Assembly (NCBI GenBank): GCA_017621035.1
Contig: JAGATY010000034.1
Span: 1 to 64,000 of the forward strand
DNA from: Bacteroides sp.
GTDB taxonomy: Bacteria; Bacteroidota; Bacteroidia; Bacteroidales; Bacteroidaceae
Direction of reading: 5' to 3'
Length of the DNA: 64,000 bases
Part shown: one piece after another, positions 16,664 through 24,465 of the stretch
Layout: each line of letters begins with the position of its first letter
How positions within the stretch are numbered: position 1 is the stretch's first letter
The notes under the pieces: model-generated
Seen by the model: only the letters and a program-made list of their open reading frames with translations
What the model was told of the DNA's origin: nothing
Database searches by the model: none
Made by a program: the position numbers and the translations under genes

Positions 16664-17887
16664 ATGAAAGACTCCAAACTATTCACCCCTGTAACCCTGG
16701 GGCCACTGACGTTGCGCAACCGAACCATCCGCTCGGCAGCTTTTGAGAGTATGTGTCCGGGCAATGTGCCCAGCCAGATGTTGCTCGACTACCATCGTTC
16801 GGTAGCAGCAGGCGGTATCGGTATGACTACCGTGGCCTACGCGGCTGTAACCCGTAGCGGTCTCTCTTTTGACCGTCAACTCTGGATGCGTCCCGAGATA
16901 GTACCCGGCTTGCGTGAACTGACCGATGCCGTCCATCGGGAGGGTGCAGCAGCAGGCATCCAGCTGGGGCACTGTGGCAACATGTCACACAAAGCCATCT
17001 GTGGATGTACACCCGTAGGAGCCTCTACCGGATTCAACCTCTACTCACCCACCTTCGTGCGCGGACTGCGTAAGGACGAACTGCCGGAACTGGCCAAAGC
17101 ATATGCCAACTCTGTGAACCTGGCTCGCGAGGCAGGCTTCGATTCTGTGGAAATTCACGCCGGACACGGATACCTCATCAGTCAGTTCCTCTCACCGTAC
17201 ACCAATCACCGCAAGGACGAGTTCGGCGGAAGCCTTGAGAACCGCATGCGCTTCATGGACATGGTGATGGAGGAGGTAATGCATGCTGCCAAGGATGATA
17301 TGGCCGTGGTGGTGAAGATGAATATGCGCGACGGCTTCCGGGGAGGTATGGAGCTTGACGAGACTCTTCAGGTGGCCAAACGACTGGAACAATCGGGCGC
17401 GCATGCCTTGGTACTGAGTGGTGGTTTCGTGAGCAAGGCTCCCATGTATGTGATGCGAGGTGAGATGCCCATCCGCACCATGACACACTACATGACACAG
17501 TGGTGGCTGAAATACAGTGTGCGTCTCTTCGGTAAGATGATGGTGCCCGGGGTACCCTTTAAGGAGGCTTACTTCCTAGACGATGCACTGAAGTTCCGTG
17601 AGGCAGTAAAGATGCCGCTCATCTATGTGGGTGGATTGGTGAGCCGCGAAAAGATTGACGAAGTACTGGATTACGGCTTCGATGCTGTACAGATGGCTCG
17701 TGCCCTGCTGAACGAACCGGCTTTCGTGAACCGGATGCGTGAGGAAGAGAATGCACGCAACGCCTGCCGGCACAGCAACTACTGCATCGGTCGCATGTAT
17801 TCCCTCGAAATGGCCTGCCACCAACACATGGACGACCAGCTTCCGCCATGCCTACGTAAAGAGATAGAGAAATTGGAAAAGAAATAA
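16664..17887 (+). CDS. Old-yellow-enzyme reductase, probable steroid 5-beta-reductase
   Basis: This is a 407-residue NADH:flavin oxidoreductase barrel. Signatures are the FMN/substrate-site His pair in EIHAGHGYLISQFLSPYTN (HAGH at 165-168) and DEFGGSLENRMRF, with phosphate-binding YVGGLVSREK near the end. It corresponds to the N-terminal half of BaiCD/BaiH and 2,4-dienoyl-CoA reductases. The C-terminal FAD/NADH domain of those proteins is missing, and the usual four-Cys iron-sulfur motif is replaced by CRHSNYC and one more Cys. Paired with the 5-alpha-reductase 20 bp upstream, the likely reaction is reversible delta-4 reduction of 3-oxo bile acids or steroids to 5-beta. Confidence 0.85.
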   Translation: MKDSKLFTPVTLGPLTLRNRTIRSAAFESMCPGNVPSQMLLDYHRSVAAGGIGMTTVAYAAVTRSGLSFDRQLWMRPEIVPGLRELTDAVHREGAAAGIQLGHCGNMSHKAICGCTPVGASTGFNLYSPTFVRGLRKDELPELAKAYANSVNLAREAGFDSVEIHAGHGYLISQFLSPYTNHRKDEFGGSLENRMRFMDMVMEEVMHAAKDDMAVVVKMNMRDGFRGGMELDETLQVAKRLEQSGAHALVLSGGFVSKAPMYVMRGEMPIRTMTHYMTQWWLKYSVRLFGKMMVPGVPFKEAYFLDDALKFREAVKMPLIYVGGLVSREKIDEVLDYGFDAVQMARALLNEPAFVNRMREEENARNACRHSNYCIGRMYSLEMACHQHMDDQLPPCLRKEIEKLEKK

Positions 17888-17941
17888 TAAGAAGCCCCCT
17901 CAACTCCCCCCGAGGGGGAGCTTGACAGGCTCTCAAGCTAT
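17888..17941. repeat. GC-rich spacer hairpin inside the operon
   Basis: CCCCCTC and GAGGGGG form a stem between the reductase and dehydrogenase genes. Similar AGCCCCCTCAACTCCC spacers recur in Bacteroides. It could be an attenuator or merely a REP-type insertion. Confidence 0.45.
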
Positions 17942-18784
17942 ATGAAACAACTTGCCATCATCACCGGTGCCGACGGAGGCATGGGCACCGAGATTACCCG
18001 CGCTGTGGCCCAAGCCGGCTACCGCGTCATCATGGCCTGCTACAACAGAGAGAAGGCCGAGCAGAAATGCCGTATGCTGAAAGACGATACCGGTAATCCC
18101 GACATCGAAGTGAGAAACATTGACCTGGCCAACCTCAGCACCGTGGCCGCCTTTGCCGACCGGCTACTGCAGGAACAGACTCCCGTCGCCCTGTTGATGA
18201 ACAATGCCGGAACCATGGAGACCGGTCGCCACATCACCGTGGATGGTCTGGAGCGTACGGTCAGTGTGAACTACGTCGGCCCCTATCTGCTGACCCGCAA
18301 ACTGCTACCCTTGATGCAGAAGGGCACTCGCGTGGTACAGATGGTGTCCTGCACCTATGCCATCGGCACGCTCAACCTCGACTACTTCTTCACCCAAGGA
18401 CGTAAAGGAAGCTTCTGGCGCATACCCGTCTATAGCAACACCAAACTGGCACTCACCCTCTTCACCCTCCGCCTGGCCGAACTGGTGAAGGAGCGTGATA
18501 TCGTGGTGAACTGTGCCGACCCGGGCATCGTATCCACCGATATCATTACCATGCACATGTGGTTCGACCCCATCACCGACCTCATCTATCGCCCCCTTAT
18601 CCGTACTCCACGTCAAGGAGCCGATACTGCCATCCGCCTGCTGCTGGACGAGGATGCCGGCCACCGCACCGGTACGCTGAACAAGAACGGCCGCCCCCGT
18701 CACCTCTCCAACAAGTACACTCACCACCCACTGATGCAGGAGCTGTGGAACCGCACGGAGAAGATTGTGGAGAAGTGGCTGTAG
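17942..18784 (+). CDS. Short-chain dehydrogenase, probable hydroxysteroid dehydrogenase
   Basis: This is a 280-residue classical-type SDR. It has the cofactor loop TGADGGMG (8-15), NNAG (87-90), Ser136 and the catalytic Tyr164/Lys168 in YSNTK. It most likely interconverts a hydroxyl and a ketone, probably at C3 of a bile acid or steroid, since it follows the 5-alpha- and 5-beta-reductase genes in the same operon. In the described Bacteroidales cluster the third gene is a 3-beta-HSDH. Stereochemistry and substrate cannot be read from sequence; the family also contains protochlorophyllide-reductase-like and retinol-dehydrogenase-like members that look similar. Confidence 0.8.
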   Translation: MKQLAIITGADGGMGTEITRAVAQAGYRVIMACYNREKAEQKCRMLKDDTGNPDIEVRNIDLANLSTVAAFADRLLQEQTPVALLMNNAGTMETGRHITVDGLERTVSVNYVGPYLLTRKLLPLMQKGTRVVQMVSCTYAIGTLNLDYFFTQGRKGSFWRIPVYSNTKLALTLFTLRLAELVKERDIVVNCADPGIVSTDIITMHMWFDPITDLIYRPLIRTPRQGADTAIRLLLDEDAGHRTGTLNKNGRPRHLSNKYTHHPLMQELWNRTEKIVEKWL

Positions 18785-18799
18785 CAGAAAGGAGGAATT

Positions 18800-20269
18800 A
18801 TGAAGACAAGAAACCTCATCGCTGCTTCGGCTCTTGCGCTGATGCAGGCAGCCTGCACAGCTCCGGCCGACGTGAAGCAACCGCAGGCAGACACAAGCCG
18901 GGTAACCGTCATCTTTACTGCCGCACCCGACCAATCGGCACTGAAGCTGTGGAAAGGTAGTCGTGTGCCTGTCGAAACCGTGAACTATGTGGATACCGAC
19001 ACGCTGAACGTGCAATATGTCCCCTGCTCTGTGGGGCACGACACCCTCACCATACCCACTTTCGACGGCTATGCCGAGCTGTGGCACCGCTACGCCGGTA
19101 TGGACGAACGCCTTTGGCTGTTGCGGGGCGGAGATACGGTATCGCTGACCTACTCTGCCGACGGCCGTCCTGCGCTCAGAAGCCTGACCGACGATGCCAA
19201 CACCCGCCTTTACAACCTGCCTTGGCAGGACGGACGTTCCTTGCATGCCCCCAGCGGCTACTCGTTGAAGAGCCTCCTCAGCGACAAGGAGGTGGTTCAC
19301 ATCAACAAGCGTTTCGCAGAGTACGGTGGTAAGCTTCCGCAGGAGGTAGTGGAACTTTTCGGTGGTGCAATCCTCAACCTTGACTCGCTCTCCCAAGTCT
19401 ACTCCGGCTACCGCACCGACCTCTCCCGCAGCATCGATTCGCTCTCGGCCGAGGGACTGTCGCCCCGCTACGTCGGTTGGCTGCGCAAGCAATATCTGGA
19501 AGGCAGCTACACCAAGGACGAGGTGCTTCGTTCCGACAGTCTCCTCATCTATCCCTCAGCCTGCCGTGCCCTGCTGGGCTATCGTACAGCCGAGATGAAG
19601 CAGTCCACCCGTCTGTTCGATGCCGTGGCCGGCGACAGTACCCTCTCCCGCACCGCCCGGCGAAACCTGTTGCGCAGTGCCATCCTCTACATCCACAACA
19701 GCGACTTCTGGACTTCTTACCCCGACCACGTCATCCGCGAGTACACCGACCGCTACATCTCCCTTACCGGAGACTCCTCTCTGCAAGTGATGCAGGTGGA
19801 GAAACCGAACGTGACAACCTATGGAGGCTACACCTACGACCTGGCTCTGCTCTCCCCCGACGGGCGGCAGACGAATCTGGCCGACGTGCTCGCCAGCCAC
19901 AAAGGCAAGGTGATCTATGCAGACCTGTGGGCCTCGTGGTGCGCCCCCTGCAAAGCCGAGATGCCCCAGGCAGTGAAGCTGCGCGAGGCCAACCAAGGGC
20001 GTGATGTGGTCTTCCTCTACTTTGCCGTGGGCGACAGTGAAGCGTCTTGGCGAAAGGAAGTGAAGCGCTCTCGTACAGACTACTTGGCCGAGAACTATCT
20101 TGTGTTGAATAAGGATGACTCCCGTTTTCTGAAAGAGATAAAGCATCGCCTTATCCCCCGTCATCTCCTCTTCGACTGTCAAGGCCGCCTAGTCGATGCC
20201 AATGCTCCCCGTCCCATCGAGCCGGAGGTACAAACTGCCATAGGACGTTGGCTACAGCCGGGGGAATGA
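18800..20269 (+). CDS. TlpA-like thioredoxin-domain lipoprotein
   Basis: This is a 489-residue protein. The signal peptide ends in a lipobox-like LMQAAC, suggesting a lipoprotein facing the periplasm. About 340 residues without a family I recognise precede a thioredoxin fold with the redox motif WASWCAPCKAEMPQ (Cys pair near 381-384). Such proteins reduce disulfides or act in envelope redox homeostasis; Bacteroides has many. It starts 15 bp after the dehydrogenase gene, so it belongs to the steroid-reductase operon. A direct link to steroid chemistry is not shown. Confidence 0.85.
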   Translation: MKTRNLIAASALALMQAACTAPADVKQPQADTSRVTVIFTAAPDQSALKLWKGSRVPVETVNYVDTDTLNVQYVPCSVGHDTLTIPTFDGYAELWHRYAGMDERLWLLRGGDTVSLTYSADGRPALRSLTDDANTRLYNLPWQDGRSLHAPSGYSLKSLLSDKEVVHINKRFAEYGGKLPQEVVELFGGAILNLDSLSQVYSGYRTDLSRSIDSLSAEGLSPRYVGWLRKQYLEGSYTKDEVLRSDSLLIYPSACRALLGYRTAEMKQSTRLFDAVAGDSTLSRTARRNLLRSAILYIHNSDFWTSYPDHVIREYTDRYISLTGDSSLQVMQVEKPNVTTYGGYTYDLALLSPDGRQTNLADVLASHKGKVIYADLWASWCAPCKAEMPQAVKLREANQGRDVVFLYFAVGDSEASWRKEVKRSRTDYLAENYLVLNKDDSRFLKEIKHRLIPRHLLFDCQGRLVDANAPRPIEPEVQTAIGRWLQPGE

Positions 20270-20298
20270 ACAGACTGAACGATTAATATATATAAGGT

Positions 20299-20838
20299 AT
20301 GAAAGACATGACTTGGAAGACCCTCTCTTCCGAATACTTGATAAAGCGTCCGTGGCTCACCGCCCGACGCGATGTAGTGCAACTGCCCGACGGTCGCATC
20401 CACAACGAGTACTATGTACTGGAATATCCCGATTGGGTGAATGTCATTGCCATGACCGACCAGGGGGAGATGCTCCTCGTACGCCAATATCGCCACGGAC
20501 TGAGACAAACCAATTTTGAATTGGTAGCCGGTTGCGTGGAGCAGGGCGAAGACCCATTGGATGCCGCTCGCCGTGAACTGTTGGAAGAGACTGGTTACAG
20601 CGGTGGCCGCTGGAGCAAACTGATGACTATCAGTGCCAATCCTAGTACAAACAACAACCTGACGCACTGTTATCTAGCCGAAGGAGTAGTACACACTAGT
20701 GAACAACACCTCGATGCCACCGAAGACGTGGAAGTCCATCTCCTACCACTCTCCGAGGTTAAAGCTATGGTAAGCCGAGGCGACTTCATGCAGGCTCTGA
20801 TGGTAGCCCCACTACTGAAATGGCTCTCTGGAATCTGA
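20299..20838 (+). CDS. NUDIX hydrolase, ADP-sugar-diphosphatase type
   Basis: This is a 179-residue protein with a perfect Nudix box from Gly78 to Tyr100 (GCVEQGEDPLDAARRELLEE, then TGY). The N-terminal part, LPDGRIHNEYYVLEYPDWVN, and VRQYRHGLRQTNFELVAG fit the NudF/ADP-ribose pyrophosphatase group, which cleaves nucleoside diphosphate sugars. The actual substrate is open. It lies 29 bp after the thioredoxin lipoprotein gene in the same operon. Confidence 0.88.
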   Translation: MKDMTWKTLSSEYLIKRPWLTARRDVVQLPDGRIHNEYYVLEYPDWVNVIAMTDQGEMLLVRQYRHGLRQTNFELVAGCVEQGEDPLDAARRELLEETGYSGGRWSKLMTISANPSTNNNLTHCYLAEGVVHTSEQHLDATEDVEVHLLPLSEVKAMVSRGDFMQALMVAPLLKWLSGI

Positions 20839-20888
20839 ATTGTTTGACTAGGAACATAGAATGCAACCTTCAAAAAATAAATATAAAT

Positions 20889-21281
20889 ATGAAGATAGAC
20901 CACCTCGCCCTCTGGTGTGACGACCTCGACCGCATGAAGGCATTTTACGAACAGTATTTCGGTTGCACTGCCAACAACTTGTATCACAACCTGAAGAAGG
21001 GTTTCCGCTCTTACTTCCTCACTTTTGGTGAGGGAGGGGCACGCATCGAGTTGATGAGCCGTACGGACATTACCACAGAGCCACCACATCGCGGTTTCAT
21101 GAAAGGGCTTGCTCACTTCGACATTATCGCCGGTACAGAGGCTGACGTCAATCTCCTGCACGACCGCCTAGTCTCCGACGGCTACACCATCGCCAGCCCC
21201 CTCCGCCACACAGGTGACGGGTATTATGAGTTTGCTGTACTCGACCCGGAAGGGAATTATCTGGAGGTGTCGGCAGAATAA
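20889..21281 (+). CDS. VOC/glyoxalase-fold protein
   Basis: This is a 130-residue protein of the vicinal-oxygen-chelate fold. It shows MKIDHLALWCDDLDRMKAFY with His5, a Glu in ARIELMS, His in AHFDIIAG, and DPEGNYLEV near the C-terminus. These are the four metal-ligand positions of glyoxalase I and bleomycin-resistance-type proteins. I chose the ATG at 20889; an open frame to 20820 overlaps the NUDIX gene without a plausible start. The substrate is unknown; it may be a lactoylglutathione-lyase-like or dioxygenase-like member. Confidence 0.85.
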   Translation: MKIDHLALWCDDLDRMKAFYEQYFGCTANNLYHNLKKGFRSYFLTFGEGGARIELMSRTDITTEPPHRGFMKGLAHFDIIAGTEADVNLLHDRLVSDGYTIASPLRHTGDGYYEFAVLDPEGNYLEVSAE

Positions 21282-21299
21282 TCTTAAATCATCTATATC

Positions 21300-22013
21300 A
21301 TGAATCCAACAACATTCATCAACAACTACCGGGAAGCTTTCGGTGAAAAAGCCTCACTTCCCATCATCTTTTATTACAGTGACCAACCAATAGCCAATAC
21401 CGAAAAGATTAACGGATGCTTCTTCAAGGGGATGGAGGCTGTAAGGAATGGAGAGCCTATCAGCCTAAATGCAGAAGTGATTGGGTGTGGAGGCGGAAAA
21501 TTGTACACTGGCTTTGGACCGATGAATGAGTACATTCCGAACTTTGTTTCACAGAAAGAACACTACAAACAGACACCACAGGACGTTGTGGCATATGTAG
21601 ACAGTCTCCAGTTACAATCTTTCACGGGAAAGTATCTGAATTTCGTGCGTATTGACCAAGTGGAAACCTTCGACGAGATGGAAGGCCTGCTCTTCTTCGC
21701 CACACCGGATATGTTAGCCGGACTGACTATGTGGGCTTTCTTTGACAATGCTTCAGAGGATGCCGTTTCTGCCATCTTCGGGTCTGGCTGTTCGTCAGTA
21801 GTCAGCCTTGCCGTCAGAGAAAATCGCATGAACGGGCAGCGTACCTTCCTCGGCCTGTTCGACCCCTCGGTACGCCCCTATGTGGGAGCCAACGAGCTCA
21901 GCTTTGTCATTCCTGCCAGCCGTTTCAAAACAATGACCGAAACCATGCGTCAAAGCTGTCTGTTCGATACTCGGGCTTGGACGAAAGTAAAGGAAAGAAT
22001 CAATCAGCAATAA
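21300..22013 (+). CDS. DUF169 family protein
   Basis: This is a 237-residue soluble protein. Conserved blocks I recognise are LPIIFYYSDQP, CGGGKLYTGFGPM and FGSGCSSVVSLAV, which are typical of DUF169 proteins found in anaerobes and archaea. Function is unknown. The Cys and Gly clusters have suggested a cofactor or metal role, but nothing here proves it. It is the seventh gene of the operon, 18 bp after the VOC gene. Confidence 0.75.
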   Translation: MNPTTFINNYREAFGEKASLPIIFYYSDQPIANTEKINGCFFKGMEAVRNGEPISLNAEVIGCGGGKLYTGFGPMNEYIPNFVSQKEHYKQTPQDVVAYVDSLQLQSFTGKYLNFVRIDQVETFDEMEGLLFFATPDMLAGLTMWAFFDNASEDAVSAIFGSGCSSVVSLAVRENRMNGQRTFLGLFDPSVRPYVGANELSFVIPASRFKTMTETMRQSCLFDTRAWTKVKERINQQ

Positions 22014-22031
22014 ATAATCAATAACAACGCC

Positions 22032-22526
22032 ATGAAAACCTTAAATACCACCGGACTGAAAGTCCTCAAAGTAATTCACCTTGTTTGTGCCGTCATGTGG
22101 ATGGGTGGAGCCATCGGTATGATGGTTCTTCTGTTTCATATGCCCGAAGAGAATGCAAGCGAGATGTATGCCACTTCTATGGCACTGAAACTTATCGACG
22201 ACTATCCCATTATCCTGGGTGCCAACGGTTGCCTACTCACGGGCTTACTCTACGGCATCTTTACCAAGTGGGGATTCTTCCGCCATCGCTGGCTTATCTT
22301 GAAATGGATATTTACCCTCTTCATGATTCTGTCCGGCACGTTCATCATGGGACCTTGCGTGAATGGAAATGCCGCCCATGCTACAGACCTTGCTTTTTAT
22401 CTCTCTCCCGAAAGTGACTTCTGGCCGAACCTTACAACAATTCTACACTGGGGCTTGCTGCAAAACATCCTTCTTCTGATAACAATTATTGTTTCGGTAT
22501 TTAAGCCATGGAAGAAGAAATTGTGA
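22032..22526 (+). CDS. Four-helix membrane protein, DUF2269-like
   Basis: This is a 164-residue integral membrane protein with four hydrophobic segments: VLKVIHLVCAVMWMGGAIGM, IILGANGCLLTGLLYGIF, LKWIFTLFMILSGTFIMG and LLQNILLLITIIVSVF. His16 in the first helix (KVIHL) and the overall form are like DUF2269 and related small membrane proteins, some of which resemble haem-binding families. No function can be given. It is last in the operon, 18 bp after the DUF169 gene, and a MITE-like element follows it. Confidence 0.7.
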   Translation: MKTLNTTGLKVLKVIHLVCAVMWMGGAIGMMVLLFHMPEENASEMYATSMALKLIDDYPIILGANGCLLTGLLYGIFTKWGFFRHRWLILKWIFTLFMILSGTFIMGPCVNGNAAHATDLAFYLSPESDFWPNLTTILHWGLLQNILLLITIIVSVFKPWKKKL

Positions 22527-22602
22527 GAGCTGAAGCTGCCTTTATTTCTTTAAAAAGTTATTCTTCTGCTTCTAAATAGTCCAAGTAAACGATGCTAACC
22601 TT

Positions 22603-22978
22603 ACGTCAGTTCGCCACCCGGTCTTTCAGACCTTCTTATATCGAATTCAGGTTAAAGTATAATCAGGAGCGACTACTAAGAGTCTCTCCACCGATTACAA
22701 CCTGCACGCTTCCCGGATACAACCTTTTCACCTTCGAGAAGCAACCTCTCTTTGCACACCATTAGAAGCAAACATGCACAAGATGGCATCTTATGCAGCA
22801 CAAGATGCCATCTTGTGTAACACGAGTTGCCATCTTGTGCAGTATCGGTACGTGTGTGAGTGCTTAAAGAAGTAAGTAAAACTATCCGCTACTTCCCATC
22901 TTCTTAACACTCCCTCTAAGTTAACATGAGCTCGATTCGGTGCTTTATTTAACGTCAGACCATCTACCGAACTGACGT
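22603..22978. mobile_element. 376-bp MITE-like element with TIRs and target duplication
   Basis: The element has perfect 11-bp terminal inverted repeats, ACGTCAGTTCG (22603-22613) and CGAACTGACGT (22968-22978). It is flanked by a perfect 7-bp direct duplication TAACCTT (22596-22602 and 22979-22985). No transposase is encoded. Inside, near 22773-22837, lie three related palindromes of the type CACAAGATGCCATCTTGTG. A second copy, inverted, lies at about 43527-43901. The non-autonomous transposon call rests on the TIR and duplication geometry. Confidence 0.85.
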
Positions 22979-23023
22979 TAACCTTGTGACAGAGTGGTAT
23001 TGCAAACCTATAATATAACGATT

Positions 23024-23392
23024 ATGAACATTGAACAATTTCGCGAGTACTGTCTCTCCCTACCCGGGGTTTATGAGAAGATGCCTTTTCCGAATGTAGC
23101 AGACCGTTACAGCCGTGATGTGCTCTGTTTCTACGTGGGCAGTAAGTGGTTCTGCTATGTCAACATCGAGGTCTTTGATTTCTGTTGCATCAAGTGCCAT
23201 CCAGACGACACACTAGAGCTGCAAGCAAACTTTGCAGGCATCCGCCCCGGATGGCACATGAACAAGAAGTACTGGATAAGTGTTTATTTCAACCAGGATG
23301 TACCCGACGAACAAATAAAAGAATTGGTAAGAAACTCTTATGAGATAGTAAAGGATTCTCTACCGAAGAGAGAAAGGGAAGCCATCGGATGA
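23024..23392 (+). CDS. MmcQ/YjbR family protein
   Basis: This is a 122-residue protein. The start MNIEQFREYCLSLPGVYEKM, PFPNVADRYSRDVLCFYVGS and GWHMNKKYWISVYF are typical of the YjbR (CyaY-like fold) family, often labelled a DNA-binding protein although binding is not generally shown. I chose the ATG at 23024 over one at 22994 because the family starts at this residue. It stands alone after the MITE. Confidence 0.85.
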   Translation: MNIEQFREYCLSLPGVYEKMPFPNVADRYSRDVLCFYVGSKWFCYVNIEVFDFCCIKCHPDDTLELQANFAGIRPGWHMNKKYWISVYFNQDVPDEQIKELVRNSYEIVKDSLPKREREAIG

Positions 23393-23532
23393 TAACAAAC
23401 GGAGTCCTGCTTATAACAACAATAGATGCAGTCTCTAACAAAAGAGGTAACAGCCATTGGTGCTAGTGTACCCCATTGAATGTTTACCCTACTGACCGTA
23501 ATCATCTATAAAGCACTACATATACAAGAAAA

Positions 23533-23565
23533 GAGGCCGAACTTGCACCAAACAAGTCCGGCCTC
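23533..23565 (-). terminator. Terminator of the left SusC/D cassette
   Basis: On the minus strand GAGGCCGGACTTG pairs with CAAGTTCGGCCTC (one mismatch) and is followed by TTTTC. It lies 28 bp after the stop of the lipoprotein gene. Confidence 0.85.
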
Positions 23566-23592
23566 CTTATTTAAACCCTAACAGATAGGAAA

Positions 23593-24435
23593 TTATTCAG
23601 CCAAAGGCCATCCTTCTGTCCATTGGAAGAACTCATTACCATAAGAACTGAGGTACATAGCACCAGTAGCATCAGTGTATGCCCAAAGACCCTTCATGTA
23701 ATATACATTTTCTTCACGATAGAATGTACAGTAGTCCATATAACCTTCTCTGTAATAGAAGTACCATTCACCACCAGCAGAAGCTTCTTCACCAATAGCT
23801 TGTGCTACCGGCAATGCCAACGGATCATAGTTCTCATCCAAATAGAAGTAGAGGTGATAACCCGGGTTAGGACAGTCGCTGGGCTCCAAGTAGTAGTATG
23901 GGCTAACAATACGGTAGTAGTTACCATCGTATTCAGCAGCCTTTTGGATAGCCAACTTAGCCTTCACACCTGCCCAGTTAGAGTAGAATGTACAAGCACC
24001 TGCAGACTCCCAAGTATAGTCTTTAATTAAGCTTACTTTACATACGGCCTTACCTGATGCAGAAAGTGCAGTTGAATCCATTGCCAAAGTGGCTGAGTAA
24101 GTAACACCAATCTCCATTTCGCCATTGATAGAGAGAATACACTCTGCTACATTACTGCCGGCTTCAAAAGTTACAGACTCCGGAGCTGTAATAATTTCAG
24201 ATGAAACTTGTGCTGACAAAGGCAAAGTAACAGAACCATTTGTATTGTTTCTGAATACTTGAACAGAAACCTGAGATACGGTCTCGGTAGCCACATAGCT
24301 GAATGAAGCACTAGACTGAGCGAAAGAATACTTTCCCTCCTCAGAGTACTCATTCCAATAACCATCCTCGCTACAGCCGGCAAACATCATGGTTGCTGCC
24401 AGCATGGCCATTGATATAATTGATTTAAATTTCAT
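23593..24435 (-). CDS. SusE/F-position surface lipoprotein, left cassette
   Basis: This is a 280-residue lipoprotein. MKFKSIISMAMLAATMMFAGC gives the signal peptide and lipobox, and the following Ser-Glu-Asp (SEDG) fits Bacteroides surface-export signals. An Ig-like beta domain (residues about 40-135) precedes a Tyr/Trp-rich C-terminal half that looks like a ligand-binding domain. It is third in the cassette after SusC and SusD homologues and probably helps capture the same ligand at the cell surface. It shares layout with the right-cassette protein at 42356. No family name is certain. Confidence 0.75.
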   Translation of the reverse strand: MKFKSIISMAMLAATMMFAGCSEDGYWNEYSEEGKYSFAQSSASFSYVATETVSQVSVQVFRNNTNGSVTLPLSAQVSSEIITAPESVTFEAGSNVAECILSINGEMEIGVTYSATLAMDSTALSASGKAVCKVSLIKDYTWESAGACTFYSNWAGVKAKLAIQKAAEYDGNYYRIVSPYYYLEPSDCPNPGYHLYFYLDENYDPLALPVAQAIGEEASAGGEWYFYYREGYMDYCTFYREENVYYMKGLWAYTDATGAMYLSSYGNEFFQWTEGWPLAE

Positions 24436-24465
24436 ACAAATATTATATTATTAGGAGTTAATAAT

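Noticed and set aside
17192..17498. Frames antisense to the OYE reductase
   Set aside because: They are shadows of a strong gene on the plus strand without start signals.
22773..22837. Possible CRISPR array
   Set aside because: Three palindromic copies with 3-5-bp gaps are part of the MITE; there are no spacers of regular length and no cas genes.
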